The notes below the pieces were generated by a model. The model saw only the letters and a list, made by a program, of their open reading frames with translations. It ran no database searches and was not told the origin of the DNA. The translations under genes and the position numbers were made by a program. A stretch of 51,712 nucleotides of DNA from Methylophaga sp. GTDB lineage: Bacteria > Pseudomonadota > Gammaproteobacteria > Nitrosococcales > Methylophagaceae. The stretch covers positions 1 through 51,712 of the forward strand of contig JALSLH010000052.1 in NCBI GenBank assembly GCA_026988435.1. Reading direction: 5' to 3'. Shown here in pieces: positions 1 through 10,206 of this stretch. Numbering within the stretch: the first letter of the stretch is position 1; every line of letters starts with the position of its first letter.

Positions 1-2
1 TG

Positions 3-107
3 TGGACTTATAATAACGAACGACCTAATATGGGAATTGGTGGTATTACACCAATTCAGAAATTAAAATTAACACAGAGAAAAATATCTACTACTGATCT
101 CCATTAA
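3..107 (+). pseudogene. IS3-family transposase (OrfB) C-terminal fragment, cut by the window edge
   Basis: The open frame enters from the left edge and encodes 34 residues before a TAA. It begins WTYNNERPNMGIGGITPIQ, which matches the conserved C-terminal tail of IS3-family DDE transposases (usually WxYNxxRPHxxLGGxTP). It lies on the plus strand, opposite to the neighbouring genes. A G-rich run at 114-122 just downstream could be part of the right end of the element. Whether the rest of the transposase is intact cannot be judged from this window. Confidence 0.75.
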
Positions 108-466
108 AAATGGGGGGATTACCATAAGAGCTCAAGGATAAGTTAATAAACCTAAAATAGACAATGACTATTTTAAAAGTAGAGCTTGAGATGCGTAAAA
201 GCTAACACTATTTTAAACTAGAACATCTATTTTAGGCTTTGCTCAATCATCCACTCAGCTACATCCGTACGTTCAGTGAAGCTGTAAACTTTACTATAAA
301 CCTGTTCACCCCTGAAGCTTATCGAAAGAGGCTTTCAGTTCCACAGGCTCTGGGCAACAGCACCTGCGTTGTTCTACCTCCTGCAGCCATACAGTAGTTG
401 ACCACGAACGAAAGTTCTATTCGAATATTGGAGTATCACGGGTATATAAACCACCAAACTTCGTGC
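108..466. other. Non-coding stretch between the IS fragment and the TonB receptor
   Basis: I see no supportable gene. The segment holds a perfect 11-bp inverted repeat, CCTAAAATAGA (152-162) and TCTATTTTAGG (227-237). Near 437-448 it holds CACGGGTATATA, the same end sequence as the large palindromic repeats elsewhere in the window. On the minus strand, roughly 240-345 is open for about 35 codons without a start codon or recognisable similarity. It may be decayed mobile-element DNA. Confidence 0.4.
437..448. repeat. Solo end of the TATATACCCG palindromic repeat family
   Basis: CACGGGTATATA is identical to the right terminus of the 270-bp repeat at 9198-9467. No partner arm is visible nearby, so this is either a scar of a lost element or chance. 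Confidence 0.35.
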
Positions 467-503
467 AAAAAAAACCGCGATATTGATAAACAATATCGCG
501 GTT
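467..503 (-). terminator. Rho-independent terminator of the TonB receptor gene
   Basis: A perfect 13-bp stem (AACCGCGATATTG at 473-485 paired with 491-503) has a 5-nt loop. Read on the minus strand it is followed by eight T residues (467-474). It lies about 65 bp past the receptor stop codon. Confidence 0.9.
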
Positions 504-566
504 GAAGATAAGGATATAAAGCCTATATCATAGTTCTAGTCTATTGCTAGATTTTACCTTAGCTAA

Positions 567-2831
567 TTACATTGATACTTTAATACCAATCCAACCGGCA
601 CGTGGTGCGCCTACGCCTTCAAAGCGTGGGTTGGTCATAGTTGGGAAAATTTCACTTGGATCACCTAATAGGCCAAAGTTTGAGTAGTCTCGATCAAATA
701 GGTTATCCACTTTAGCGAAGAATTTAACATGTGGCGTTACATTATAGTGTGCATGTAAATTAACCACCGTGTAACCCGCTATTTTGCTTAGTTGGTTAGA
801 CTCATCGCCTCGGTAATATTGATCCGCATTTAACAATGCATCACCACCAAATGAGAATTTAGGTGTAATAGCATAATCTGCTACTAACTTAAGATTATGT
901 GCCGGAATACCAGGAATTTTATCACCCGATTTCACAAGAATATCACCATTGCCATCAGCATTCGGATGGGCAGGGCTACTTATTTTAAGGGGTGAGCGGA
1001 ATTCTGCATCCACATAAGAATAGTTCACTGCCCATGACAATGCACCTTGATCTCCTGATACACCTAACTCAATACCTTGACGACGTGTTTTACCAATATT
1101 GTCAAAATAACCAAGATTTCCTGTTGTTCCTCCAGTACTGATGAATAAAATATCGTCATGATTGGTAGTGGAGAACAGGCCTGCATTCCATGCAATAGAT
1201 TGTCCCCAATGACCTCTTAAGCCCCCTTCCCAACTTTTTGCGACCACTTGATCTAATGGTGGATCAGACAAAAAGGCATTAGGTAAAGTACATGGTGCAT
1301 CCGGATCAGAACAACCTAGTTCTGACGGTGTAGGCGCGCGCGATGACTCACTATAACTCAAGTAAGTCGATGTCATATCATTAAATGCAAAAGTCAGACC
1401 TGCGGCAGGATTAAAGCGATTAAACTTATGTGTCGCATTAATTGTTGATGTAGGGTCAATATTGTCTTCTACTTTAATGCGTGTATTGTTATATCGTCCA
1501 CTCAATGTCAGTGCTAACTGCTCCGTCAATGAAACGGTATCGGTAAAGAACAAGCTGTATGTACGATTTTTTGTACTTACATCCACCTCTTCATCGGCAG
1601 CAAAAATACCTGTTGTTGTTGTTGAACGGTCATCATTCAAATCAACCACTTCAACCGTCGCATTATAATCACTTGTGCCCCGATCATAACTTGCACCGGT
1701 TATCAGTTGGTTTTCATAACCGGCAATATCGTTTAAGAAAGTTAATTGACCTTGTAAACCACCACTATTTTCTTTGATAGCACCACGGTTATTAATTGCC
1801 TCGTTAATCAAGATATTGTTGCCATTTTGATCGAGCAATAAATTTCCATCGTCATCAAGGAAGTTCACGCCATCATCATCAAAATCGGCACCATCACCAT
1901 TAAAACTATCTGTTTTATTATGACGATAATAGGCATTACCCGCCAATTGCAGATTATCATTAATCCAATGGCTGGCTGTTAAATTAAGCAATTGCATTTT
2001 ATTTTCAGTGATATCAGGTGAAGTAAAGATTGCCTTACGGTTAATATCAATCAACTCAACTGGTGCAGGTCCATTACCTATCAACTCATTGTCAGATGCC
2101 GTTAGGCTTAAATCCAATGTTGATGTCTCACTCCGCCAGCTAGCATTGGCAAATAATTGTTTCACTTCTGATGGCGATGCATCACGCCAGCCATCTTCTT
2201 TAAACCAGTTACCGGTTACAAAATAGCCCAAGTTGCCATCATTAGCACCACTTTCAATTTCAACAGCACGGCGATTAAACGAACCCCAATAGCCTTGAAT
2301 TGAGTGGCCTGGATTAGTAAAACCATTTTTACTTTGAATTGATAATGCACCACCTAAGGTATTTAAACCAAATAGCGGGTTAGAGCCCGGCATAAGATTA
2401 ATGCTAGCAATCGCTGATTGTGGAATAGTATCCCAATGCACATTATCACCAAACGGTGTATTAAGACGAACACCGTCCATGTAAACCGCTAAACCTTGTG
2501 CTAAACCTAGTAAAGGTGAAGCACTAAAACCACGGTACTGCACATCGGGTTGATAAGGGTTATTTTGAGCTGAATTAATATTGACGCTACCTAATGTACG
2601 CGTCATAAAATCAGTTAGGTCAAGACCTTGCGCCTTTTCGATATCTTCTGCTGTTGCCGTTTGAACATTGCTGGCAATTTGGTCAGCCGGCAAACCGACA
2701 CCATGTAATGGTGTTGTGCCGATAACTTCTATATCTGTTAATTCAATACTATCTTCTGCCATAACAGCTGTTGCTGTCATTGCGCTTAGTAACACCAGTG
2801 ATAAAACTGATCGTTTATGGGGTAAATTCAT
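567..2831 (-). CDS. TonB-dependent outer-membrane receptor
   Basis: The protein is about 754 aa and should take up a scarce ligand across the outer membrane using TonB energy. It has a signal peptide (ending near VMA), a plug domain (including VQYRGFSASPLLG and VYMDGVRLNTPFGD) and a C-terminal beta-barrel. The start at 2831 (MNLPHKRS) is chosen because GAGAGAG lies 9 nt upstream; a TTG eight codons earlier would place the start upstream of that site. Residues about 311-339 form an Asp/Asn/Gly-rich loop (DGADFDDDG, DDDGNLLLDQNGNN) resembling calcium-binding loops. The gene stands alone with its own terminator, and no transport partner lies next to it. The ligand cannot be told from sequence; siderophores, cobalamin and metal complexes including lanthanides are all possible. 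Confidence 0.9.
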   Translation of the reverse strand: MNLPHKRSVLSLVLLSAMTATAVMAEDSIELTDIEVIGTTPLHGVGLPADQIASNVQTATAEDIEKAQGLDLTDFMTRTLGSVNINSAQNNPYQPDVQYRGFSASPLLGLAQGLAVYMDGVRLNTPFGDNVHWDTIPQSAIASINLMPGSNPLFGLNTLGGALSIQSKNGFTNPGHSIQGYWGSFNRRAVEIESGANDGNLGYFVTGNWFKEDGWRDASPSEVKQLFANASWRSETSTLDLSLTASDNELIGNGPAPVELIDINRKAIFTSPDITENKMQLLNLTASHWINDNLQLAGNAYYRHNKTDSFNGDGADFDDDGVNFLDDDGNLLLDQNGNNILINEAINNRGAIKENSGGLQGQLTFLNDIAGYENQLITGASYDRGTSDYNATVEVVDLNDDRSTTTTGIFAADEEVDVSTKNRTYSLFFTDTVSLTEQLALTLSGRYNNTRIKVEDNIDPTSTINATHKFNRFNPAAGLTFAFNDMTSTYLSYSESSRAPTPSELGCSDPDAPCTLPNAFLSDPPLDQVVAKSWEGGLRGHWGQSIAWNAGLFSTTNHDDILFISTGGTTGNLGYFDNIGKTRRQGIELGVSGDQGALSWAVNYSYVDAEFRSPLKISSPAHPNADGNGDILVKSGDKIPGIPAHNLKLVADYAITPKFSFGGDALLNADQYYRGDESNQLSKIAGYTVVNLHAHYNVTPHVKFFAKVDNLFDRDYSNFGLLGDPSEIFPTMTNPRFEGVGAPRAGWIGIKVSM

Positions 2832-2998
2832 ATTCTGCAACTCTCTCGCTCTCAATTAAATAAAATCTATCGGGAGCGATATTAGCAAAATACATCACGG
2901 CTGCACCTAGGAAAAATTCCTTTTTTTAAATATTTATGAATTTATCACTTGATTTGTAATATAACTAAAGTATTTTAATAGTCAGTTCTAATTCACTT

Positions 2999-4390
2999 CT
3001 AGTGATTTTTCTCAAACCATGACAAAGAGTTATGTAAGTTAACAACCTCACCAATAATAAACAATGTTGGGGCAATGGGTTGCTCTCTCTCTGCTAAATC
3101 AGCTATTTCAGCAATCGTGCTAACCCATACTTTTTGATGGGTGGTAGTACCTTGCTGAATTAATGCGACTGGCATATGTGCTGACATGCCATGTTTTTGT
3201 AGCTGTTTCGTTAAAACAGGCAAGCCAGCCAAACCCATATAGACTACAACCGTTTGCCTCGGTTGCACTAACGCTTGCCAGTTTAAATCTAGCTCACCTT
3301 CTTTTAATTGGCCGGTTACAAAAGTGCAACTTTGTGAATAATCTCGGTGTGTTAGAGGGATTCCCGCATAAGTTGAGCAACCTGATGCAGCTGTTATTCC
3401 CGGTACAACTTGAAAAGGAATATTTTCAGCTGCTAGGGTTTCAATTTCTTCACCACCACGTCCAAAAATAAACGGGTCGCCACCTTTAAGACGTAAAACA
3501 CGTTTGCCCTGTTGTGCATGTGTTAATAAAAGCTGATTAATTTCCTCTTGGCGGACGGCATGCCATGCCCGCTGTTTTCCCACATAAACCTGTTCTGCTT
3601 CTCGGCGAACTAATGCTAATACTTCTTTACTCACTAAGCGATCATAAAACACAATGTCGGCTTGTTGCATCAAGCGTAACGCTTTAAATGTTAATAGTTC
3701 AGGGTCGCCCGGCCCAGCGCCCACTAAGTAGACTTCACCTTTTTGCAGATCGGCTGTTTTTGTTTGCTCAAGCAGTGCTTGTAATGAATCGTCACCTTGT
3801 TGATCTCTGCCAGCCAAGACATGATCTGCAACCTTACCTTGTAAGACCGATTCCCAAAAGCGGCGGCGCATTGAGAGTTTTGGTAACTTCTGCTGAACGG
3901 CATTTCGATAACGACCTACCAAGTCTGCAAGCTTGCCATAAGCAGGTGGAATTAAGGTTTCTAATCTCGCTCTTAATTGCCTTGCTAGAATAGGTGATTT
4001 TCCGCCACTGGATACGGCAACAACTATCGGCGATCGGTCAAGAATCGACGGCAAAATAAAATCACATAATTCAGGGCAATCGGCTACATTAACTAGAATA
4101 TTATTTTGTTTCGCTTGCTGATAAACCTGCTGATTCACTTTTTCATCATCAGTAGCCGCTATAACCAAGCTGTTTCCTGACAATAAGTCTTTTGAAAACG
4201 TGCCATTAATCCAGCTCAGTTCATCTGCATCAATTAATGCTTGTGTCGTTGCTGAAACAGTTGGCGCGACAATAGTGACTTTGGCTTGCGCCTTGCGTAA
4301 CAGCCCTGCTTTTCGAGCGGCAATATCCCCGCCTCCCACGACGAGACACGGTCGATTTTTTAAATCGACAAATATTGGTAAATATTCCAT
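2999..4390 (-). CDS. cysG: Siroheme synthase (trifunctional CysG)
   Basis: CysG makes siroheme, the cofactor of sulfite and nitrite reductases, from uroporphyrinogen III by methylation, NAD-dependent dehydrogenation and iron insertion. The N-terminal half is the dehydrogenase/ferrochelatase, with a Rossmann GGGDIAARKAG near residue 19 and the family signature DFILPSILDRSPIVVAVSSGG. The C-terminal half is the SAM methyltransferase, with YLVGAGPGDPELLTFKAL near residue 221 and DPFIFGRGGEE near 305. At 463 aa the length is normal for the fused enzyme. The start has an AGAGAAG ribosome site upstream. It lies 19 bp after the DUF1223 gene and is probably cotranscribed with it. Confidence 0.97.
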   Translation of the reverse strand: MEYLPIFVDLKNRPCLVVGGGDIAARKAGLLRKAQAKVTIVAPTVSATTQALIDADELSWINGTFSKDLLSGNSLVIAATDDEKVNQQVYQQAKQNNILVNVADCPELCDFILPSILDRSPIVVAVSSGGKSPILARQLRARLETLIPPAYGKLADLVGRYRNAVQQKLPKLSMRRRFWESVLQGKVADHVLAGRDQQGDDSLQALLEQTKTADLQKGEVYLVGAGPGDPELLTFKALRLMQQADIVFYDRLVSKEVLALVRREAEQVYVGKQRAWHAVRQEEINQLLLTHAQQGKRVLRLKGGDPFIFGRGGEEIETLAAENIPFQVVPGITAASGCSTYAGIPLTHRDYSQSCTFVTGQLKEGELDLNWQALVQPRQTVVVYMGLAGLPVLTKQLQKHGMSAHMPVALIQQGTTTHQKVWVSTIAEIADLAEREQPIAPTLFIIGEVVNLHNSLSWFEKNH

Positions 4391-4409
4391 TTATTCTTCT
4401 CTGGAGAGT

Positions 4410-5192
4410 TTAATCACACGCTGCTAGTGGTAATTCTAATGCTTGCAATACAAAGCCATCATTTAAGTTTTGCACCACAGCTACGACATGTGAGTTTTCT
4501 AGTTTCCAATCATCTTTAATCTGAACTAGTGTGGATACATCCGTTTCGCCGCTTTCATCGAGCGCAAAAGGACCCAGCCATTTTCTTACTAAATTTTGAT
4601 GGTTAAATGTGACGCCCGCGTTATCACCGCCACTTACTTTGCTACTGATATCACTTTCTGTTATCGCAAGGTACAATTTGGAATATGCGCGATTCTCCAT
4701 TCCCTTGACACCTATATGACTGTCAATCACAAGCTCATTACCTTGTTGAGAAACAATCAATTCAATTCCAGCTTCTGGTTCAAATTTATTAACAGCTTGA
4801 ACTACTTTTTTCACATGCTTTTTCCATAGGTGAATCACTTCACCACTGACAAAGAACTCTGGTGTGTATACCGTTTGAGCTAAATTAATTTGTGCTTGCT
4901 GACGCTGTCTTGCTGAAAAAACTGGGCTGGCAAATCGATCTACCCAGCCTTTTTTATCATTCAAATAATCAATATGAAAACCTAATATGATAAGATTTTC
5001 TCCTGTTATTCCTTGATTAGGCAAATCATGCACCCAGCGATCGGCTGCCGGGCACAAGCCGCAACCTTCAGAAGTAAATAACTCCAAGACGGCTATCTGT
5101 TTGTCACCACTACCCGCCTTCCATGTCTGAGCAGATACTAATATCGGCAATAGCAGTAAAATCCATATTGTATTTTTAAATATACCTTTCAT
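4410..5192 (-). CDS. DUF1223 secreted thioredoxin-like protein
   Basis: This is an exported protein of about 260 aa with a hydrophobic signal segment (IWILLLLPILVSAQ). The mature N-terminus follows the DUF1223 pattern AVLELFTSEGCGLCPAADRW, with a CxxC pair near residues 44-47 in a thioredoxin-like setting. The family is widespread in proteobacteria and its function is not established. I place the start at 5192 because AAGGT lies 9 nt upstream and the signal peptide then begins MKGIFKN; the open frame extends ten codons further, with other ATGs. Confidence 0.8.
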   Translation of the reverse strand: MKGIFKNTIWILLLLPILVSAQTWKAGSGDKQIAVLELFTSEGCGLCPAADRWVHDLPNQGITGENLIILGFHIDYLNDKKGWVDRFASPVFSARQRQQAQINLAQTVYTPEFFVSGEVIHLWKKHVKKVVQAVNKFEPEAGIELIVSQQGNELVIDSHIGVKGMENRAYSKLYLAITESDISSKVSGGDNAGVTFNHQNLVRKWLGPFALDESGETDVSTLVQIKDDWKLENSHVVAVVQNLNDGFVLQALELPLAACD

Positions 5193-5248
5193 GATATTTA
5201 CCTTGTTTATCATTGTGTTCAATATATTGAGAGTATATAGGCAAACCT

Positions 5249-6304
5249 TTAGTTCCGCTGTTGTACATTAATGCATACCGCTAATTCTCTCAGCACGGCT
5301 GTTGCATAACAACCCGCAGGTAGAAAAAACACTATATCTAATTGTTCATTATCTAAGAACTGCCAACTAAAGTCACTTGGAAATACACGTAATGCGCGTC
5401 TGTCCTGATTTAAACCCGTTTTTTCAAGACCTATTTTCCACGTGTCCCAGTCTGATAATATCTGCTTTTCGAGTAGTAAACTGTCGTCTTTAACGTGTAG
5501 GTTTCCTCGTCCCCACATTGGACCTGTTGGATGAATATCCATTGTTGTCAATCGTGTTGCCAATACATCATCAAGTTTGTCTACGCCAAATAAGCTGGCT
5601 TTAGTGCCTGCCAATAACATCATGTCACCCATTAAGGCTTGATTCCAATTTTCTTGTTTAATTCGCTCAGCCAATACAAGATTGAATAACCACGAACGGG
5701 CTGCTGAGAGGTATAAACTTTTTTGAGTGCGTTTTCGAGGCGCTTTACCGGTAGAAAACCAATAGTCCACCCGCTCTAAATTGCCCATTTGATGACCAAA
5801 ACGCTGTTCACCAAAATAATTGGGTACGCCTAACTTTTGTACTTGTTTAAGATTGTTTTCCCAGTCGTCTTTTTCACCTTGAACATTCGTCATTCGTAGT
5901 TTGAACTTGTTCCCTGCTAACACGCCGCGCTTCAATTTTTTGCCGTGACGTGTTTGTTCAATGATCTGAATATCATCCGTTTCAAATTCAGCCCAATTCG
6001 GCTCATCAAAACCTTCTAAATTAATACTGAACCATTGGCTAGTTATAGCATGGCGGTCTTTTAACCCTGCATAACCTACGGCAACTGATTTAACACCTGC
6101 AAATTTAGCGAGTTCATTTGCCAGCCAGTCTGTATTAATGCCCCGTTTCTGGATCTTTAGCCAAACATGTCCGCCAGAACCATCAGGTTCAAATGGTAAA
6201 ACTTCTTCAACTTGAAAATAGTCTGGTTTCTTGCGAATTTCTGCAAAACATTGCGTTGCTGATTCATTAACGCGTGCTAATGATGAAAACTCAAACCGAG
6301 CCAA
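5249..6304 (-). CDS. truD: tRNA pseudouridine(13) synthase TruD
   Basis: TruD converts U13 of some tRNAs, notably tRNA-Glu, to pseudouridine. The catalytic motif GYAGLKDRHAIT is at residues 78-90 with Asp83 as the nucleophile. The downstream signatures VPNYFGEQRFG and PTGPMWG are present. The 351-aa length is typical. It is preceded by ispF with a 3-bp gap, as in many gammaproteobacteria. The usual following genes (surE, pcm, nlpD, rpoS) are absent; the DUF1223 gene and cysG stand there instead. Confidence 0.97.
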   Translation of the reverse strand: MARFEFSSLARVNESATQCFAEIRKKPDYFQVEEVLPFEPDGSGGHVWLKIQKRGINTDWLANELAKFAGVKSVAVGYAGLKDRHAITSQWFSINLEGFDEPNWAEFETDDIQIIEQTRHGKKLKRGVLAGNKFKLRMTNVQGEKDDWENNLKQVQKLGVPNYFGEQRFGHQMGNLERVDYWFSTGKAPRKRTQKSLYLSAARSWLFNLVLAERIKQENWNQALMGDMMLLAGTKASLFGVDKLDDVLATRLTTMDIHPTGPMWGRGNLHVKDDSLLLEKQILSDWDTWKIGLEKTGLNQDRRALRVFPSDFSWQFLDNEQLDIVFFLPAGCYATAVLRELAVCINVQQRN

Positions 6305-6307
6305 GAT

Positions 6308-6781
6308 TTATGCTTTTACCAATAAAACAACAGCGTGTGCGACAATGCCTTCTTTGCGCCCAGCAAAACCTAGTTTTTCGGTCGTGGTCGCTTTTACATT
6401 CACAGCATCCACTGCAATTGCTAAGTCTTGAGCTAAAATACTACGCATGCTCGGCATAAAAGGCGTCAGTCTTGGTTGTTGAGCAATAATTGTACTATCC
6501 ACATTGTTGACCTTCCAGCCTAGTCTATTAAGATCCTTCATTACTTTTCGCAATAAAAAACGGCTATCAATATTTTCAAACTCAGCATCCGTATCAGGAA
6601 AATGATGACCAATATCCCATAAACCTGCAGCGCCTAATAATGCATCACAAATGGCGTGAATTAAGACATCTCCATCCGAATGTGCTTCTAAACCATGTGT
6701 ATAGGGAATAACAACACCGCCCAGTGTAATCGAATCACCTTCGGTAAACTTATGCACATCATAGCCGTGACCAATTCTCAT
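6308..6781 (-). CDS. ispF: 2-C-methyl-D-erythritol 2,4-cyclodiphosphate synthase
   Basis: IspF catalyses the cyclisation step of the MEP isoprenoid pathway, releasing CMP. Metal ligands are visible as DVH (Asp8, His10) and His42 in the [10 protein letters not shown] helix, with the HSDGDV loop at 34-39. The 157-aa length is standard for the trimeric enzyme. The start overlaps the ispD stop by 4 bp (ATGA), which indicates translational coupling with the preceding pathway enzyme. Confidence 0.98.
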   Translation of the reverse strand: MRIGHGYDVHKFTEGDSITLGGVVIPYTHGLEAHSDGDVLIHAICDALLGAAGLWDIGHHFPDTDAEFENIDSRFLLRKVMKDLNRLGWKVNNVDSTIIAQQPRLTPFMPSMRSILAQDLAIAVDAVNVKATTTEKLGFAGRKEGIVAHAVVLLVKA

Positions 6782-7485
6782 ATTTGTTCTCGCTGTTGCT
6801 GTAAAAATAATTTAGCCAATGCTAAATCTTGTGGCACGGTAATTTTAATATTATCTGAATGCCCTTCCACCATCATTGCTTTTAATCCGGTCAATTCAAT
6901 TGCACTGGCTTCATCTGTCACTGTTAATTTTTGTTGTTTGGCCAACTGTAAAGCATCTTTAAGTGTTTTGAGTCTAAACATTTGTGGCGTCGATGCCCGC
7001 CATAAGCCCTGTCGTTCCACTGTTTCTGTAATCTCTTGCTCGATATTAGCGCGCTTAACCGTATCTGTTACGGGGATCCCTAAAATACCACCGACAGGAT
7101 GATTGGAAAGCTGCTCTAGCATATGGTCAATATCCTGATGTCGCAAGCATGGTCGCGCAGCATCATGCACTAATACCCATGGATCATCATTGGAGATTTT
7201 TGCCAACGCTTCTAATGCATTAGAAACAGAGTCCGCACGTTGCGCTCCGCCAACAACAATATGAATAGTAGTGTCACTTTTCACTGAGACTTGAGACCAC
7301 CAAGGATCATTTTCTGCAAGTGCAACAATGATCCCTTTTACACGACTATGTGAAGCTAAGCGTTGCAAAGTATGTTCAACAACGGTTCGTCCCTCAAGCT
7401 CAAGATATTGCTTGGGGCGATCAGCTTGCATGCGAGAACCTATACCAGCGGCAGGTACAATCGCCCATACGGCAGGATTATTCAT
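6778..7485 (-). CDS. ispD: 2-C-methyl-D-erythritol 4-phosphate cytidylyltransferase
   Basis: IspD transfers CMP from CTP to methylerythritol phosphate in the MEP pathway. The nucleotide-binding N-terminus [20 protein letters not shown] is present, as are [11 protein letters not shown] and the C-terminal VTDEASAIE. It has 235 aa, normal length. It overlaps ftsB by 8 bp upstream and ispF by 4 bp downstream, within the conserved eno-ftsB-ispD-ispF-truD block. Confidence 0.98.
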   Translation of the reverse strand: MNNPAVWAIVPAAGIGSRMQADRPKQYLELEGRTVVEHTLQRLASHSRVKGIIVALAENDPWWSQVSVKSDTTIHIVVGGAQRADSVSNALEALAKISNDDPWVLVHDAARPCLRHQDIDHMLEQLSNHPVGGILGIPVTDTVKRANIEQEITETVERQGLWRASTPQMFRLKTLKDALQLAKQQKLTVTDEASAIELTGLKAMMVEGHSDNIKITVPQDLALAKLFLQQQREQI

Positions 7486-7765
7486 TCGCTGTTTCTTCTT
7501 CTATAATTTGAAAGAATGTTTCACCTTCTTTTATCATGCCCAACTCACTTCGTGCGCGCTCTTCAACCGCATCAAGGCCACTTTTTAAATCTTTGACTTC
7601 AGCTGTTAATACTTGATTGCGTTCTTTTAGTTTTTCATTGTCTTGACGCTGAATTTCAACATCTTGTTTCAAGTGCAAAACAGCTGGCAAACCATCATGA
7701 CTAAACCATAGTCGGTATTGTAGCAATAGCAATAATACCGTAAGTAAAATCATTGTCGCTTTCAT
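7478..7765 (-). CDS. ftsB: Cell division protein FtsB
   Basis: FtsB is a small bitopic divisome protein that forms a complex with FtsL and FtsQ. It has one N-terminal membrane segment (about residues 3-20), a heptad-rich coiled coil (about 27-65, including LKERNQVLTAEVKDLKSG) and the family tail EERARSELGMIKEGETFFQI. It has 95 aa. It sits 9 bp downstream of eno, its usual position in gammaproteobacteria. Confidence 0.95.
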   Translation of the reverse strand: MKATMILLTVLLLLLQYRLWFSHDGLPAVLHLKQDVEIQRQDNEKLKERNQVLTAEVKDLKSGLDAVEERARSELGMIKEGETFFQIIEEETANE

Positions 7766-7774
7766 AATATCAGC

Positions 7775-9197
<1,423 letters not shown>

Positions 9198-9467
9198 TAT
9201 ATACCCGTGACCATTCAATCTGTAGATTTCAGAGTTTAGCACAAGCGTCAGAGTAAGGCGCAATGTGAAGGCAATGACCCGTCCTTGTCAAACATTGTAA
9301 CGCGGCACTGGCGCTTGTGCTAATCTCCCACAGGGCAAGAGAATAAGCCACACTCTTCGTCGTTATAAAGTCTTAAATTAGAATGACTAATTCTGCGACT
9401 TTATGCCTAGAACAGTATGGCTTCTTCTCATGCTGAATTCTGCAGATTGAATGGTCACGGGTATATA
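9198..9467. repeat. 270-bp palindromic repeat, copy 1 (MITE-like)
   Basis: The ends form a perfect 25-bp terminal inverted repeat beginning TATATACCCGTGACCATTC (9198-9222 with 9443-9467). Inside is a second perfect 12-bp stem, TTAGCACAAGCG (9236-9247) with CGCTTGTGCTAA (9312-9323). A further stem uses ATAAAGTC/GACTTTAT around 9364-9404. The copy at 37140-37409 has the same length and the same internal architecture. No transposase is encoded, so if mobile it depends on an enzyme supplied elsewhere. It lies between the SIMPL gene and eno. Confidence 0.85.
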
Positions 9468-9475
9468 GCTAATTT

Positions 9476-10201
9476 TTATTCGGTTAGGTAAAACGTAATT
9501 GTTGTTACCACCCGCACATCTTTTTCAATTTTATTGGTATCACCATATTCTTCACCCGCATCACGCACATAAAAACTACCTTGGCGTGCACTGCGTATAC
9601 CGCCGACTTTTACACCTGCATTGCTGGCAAACTCATTGGCAGCTAGACGCGCATTTTTAGTTGCTTCGCGCAACATATCTGGCTTAATCTCGTTTAATTT
9701 GGTGAATCGATAGCTCGGTGGATTATTTTCAATATTGATACCTTGTGCAAGCAATGTGCTCATATTTGTGCGAGCTTGTTTTATTTTATCCACTTGGTTT
9801 GTGCTTACACTAATCACACCGTTAAGCGTATGCTCTTCATCCACTACTCGTTGCTGATTATCACGATATTGATAAACGTTATAATCCAAAACACCGACAT
9901 CAACTTCTGAATCATCAAAGCCATTTTCTTTTAATAATTCAACAATAATTTTTTGTTGTTGTTCCGCTTGTTTATAAAGCTTCGGTAACTGTTCTCGACT
10001 AGTACCTGATAAAGAAAACGTCAGCATCCAATCAACGTGATCTGCCATTACGCGTCGCTCTGCTAGGCCTTTTGCCTCAGCGGTATTAATCGCAACTTTA
10101 GCGTTATAGAGTGTTTGGCCAACAAAATAACCTGCTATTGCCAAACCAGCTGCAACAAATAAACCTAAGAAAAAAAGTCCGCTTTGGTTTTGTTTATTCA
10201 T
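9476..10201 (-). CDS. SIMPL-domain (DUF541) periplasmic protein
   Basis: The 241-aa protein has an N-terminal membrane anchor (about residues 8-28, GLFFLGLFVAAGLAIAGYFV). The rest is a SIMPL/DUF541 domain, supported by the C-terminal pattern KNARLAANEFASNAGVKVGG followed by the beta-rich end. Members of the family are periplasmic or outer-membrane proteins of uncertain role, some linked to oxidative stress or membrane integrity. It starts 5 bp after the kdsA stop and is probably cotranscribed with kdsA. It sits between kdsA and eno, which are adjacent in many related genomes. Confidence 0.85.
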   Translation of the reverse strand: MNKQNQSGLFFLGLFVAAGLAIAGYFVGQTLYNAKVAINTAEAKGLAERRVMADHVDWMLTFSLSGTSREQLPKLYKQAEQQQKIIVELLKENGFDDSEVDVGVLDYNVYQYRDNQQRVVDEEHTLNGVISVSTNQVDKIKQARTNMSTLLAQGINIENNPPSYRFTKLNEIKPDMLREATKNARLAANEFASNAGVKVGGIRSARQGSFYVRDAGEEYGDTNKIEKDVRVVTTITFYLTE

Positions 10202-10206
10202 GTTAA

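Noticed and set aside
240..345. Minus-strand open frame of about 35 codons near the IS3 remnant
   Set aside because: It has no start codon, ribosome site or recognised family; it may be decayed sequence but cannot be supported.
1462..2226. Several plus-strand ORFs of 60-75 codons inside the TonB receptor gene
   Set aside because: They are antisense frames of a well-supported gene, without ribosome sites or recognisable protein features.
2906..2930. AGGAAAAATTCCT followed by T residues on the plus strand as a terminator
   Set aside because: The stem is short and A/T-rich and no plus-strand gene lies upstream of it.
2832..2998. Cobalamin or TPP riboswitch upstream of the TonB receptor
   Set aside because: The space is short and the conserved boxes of these riboswitches are not visible.
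9198..9467. Repeat cluster considered as a CRISPR array
   Set aside because: There are no short regularly spaced direct repeats with unique spacers and no cas genes; the structure is a single palindromic element.
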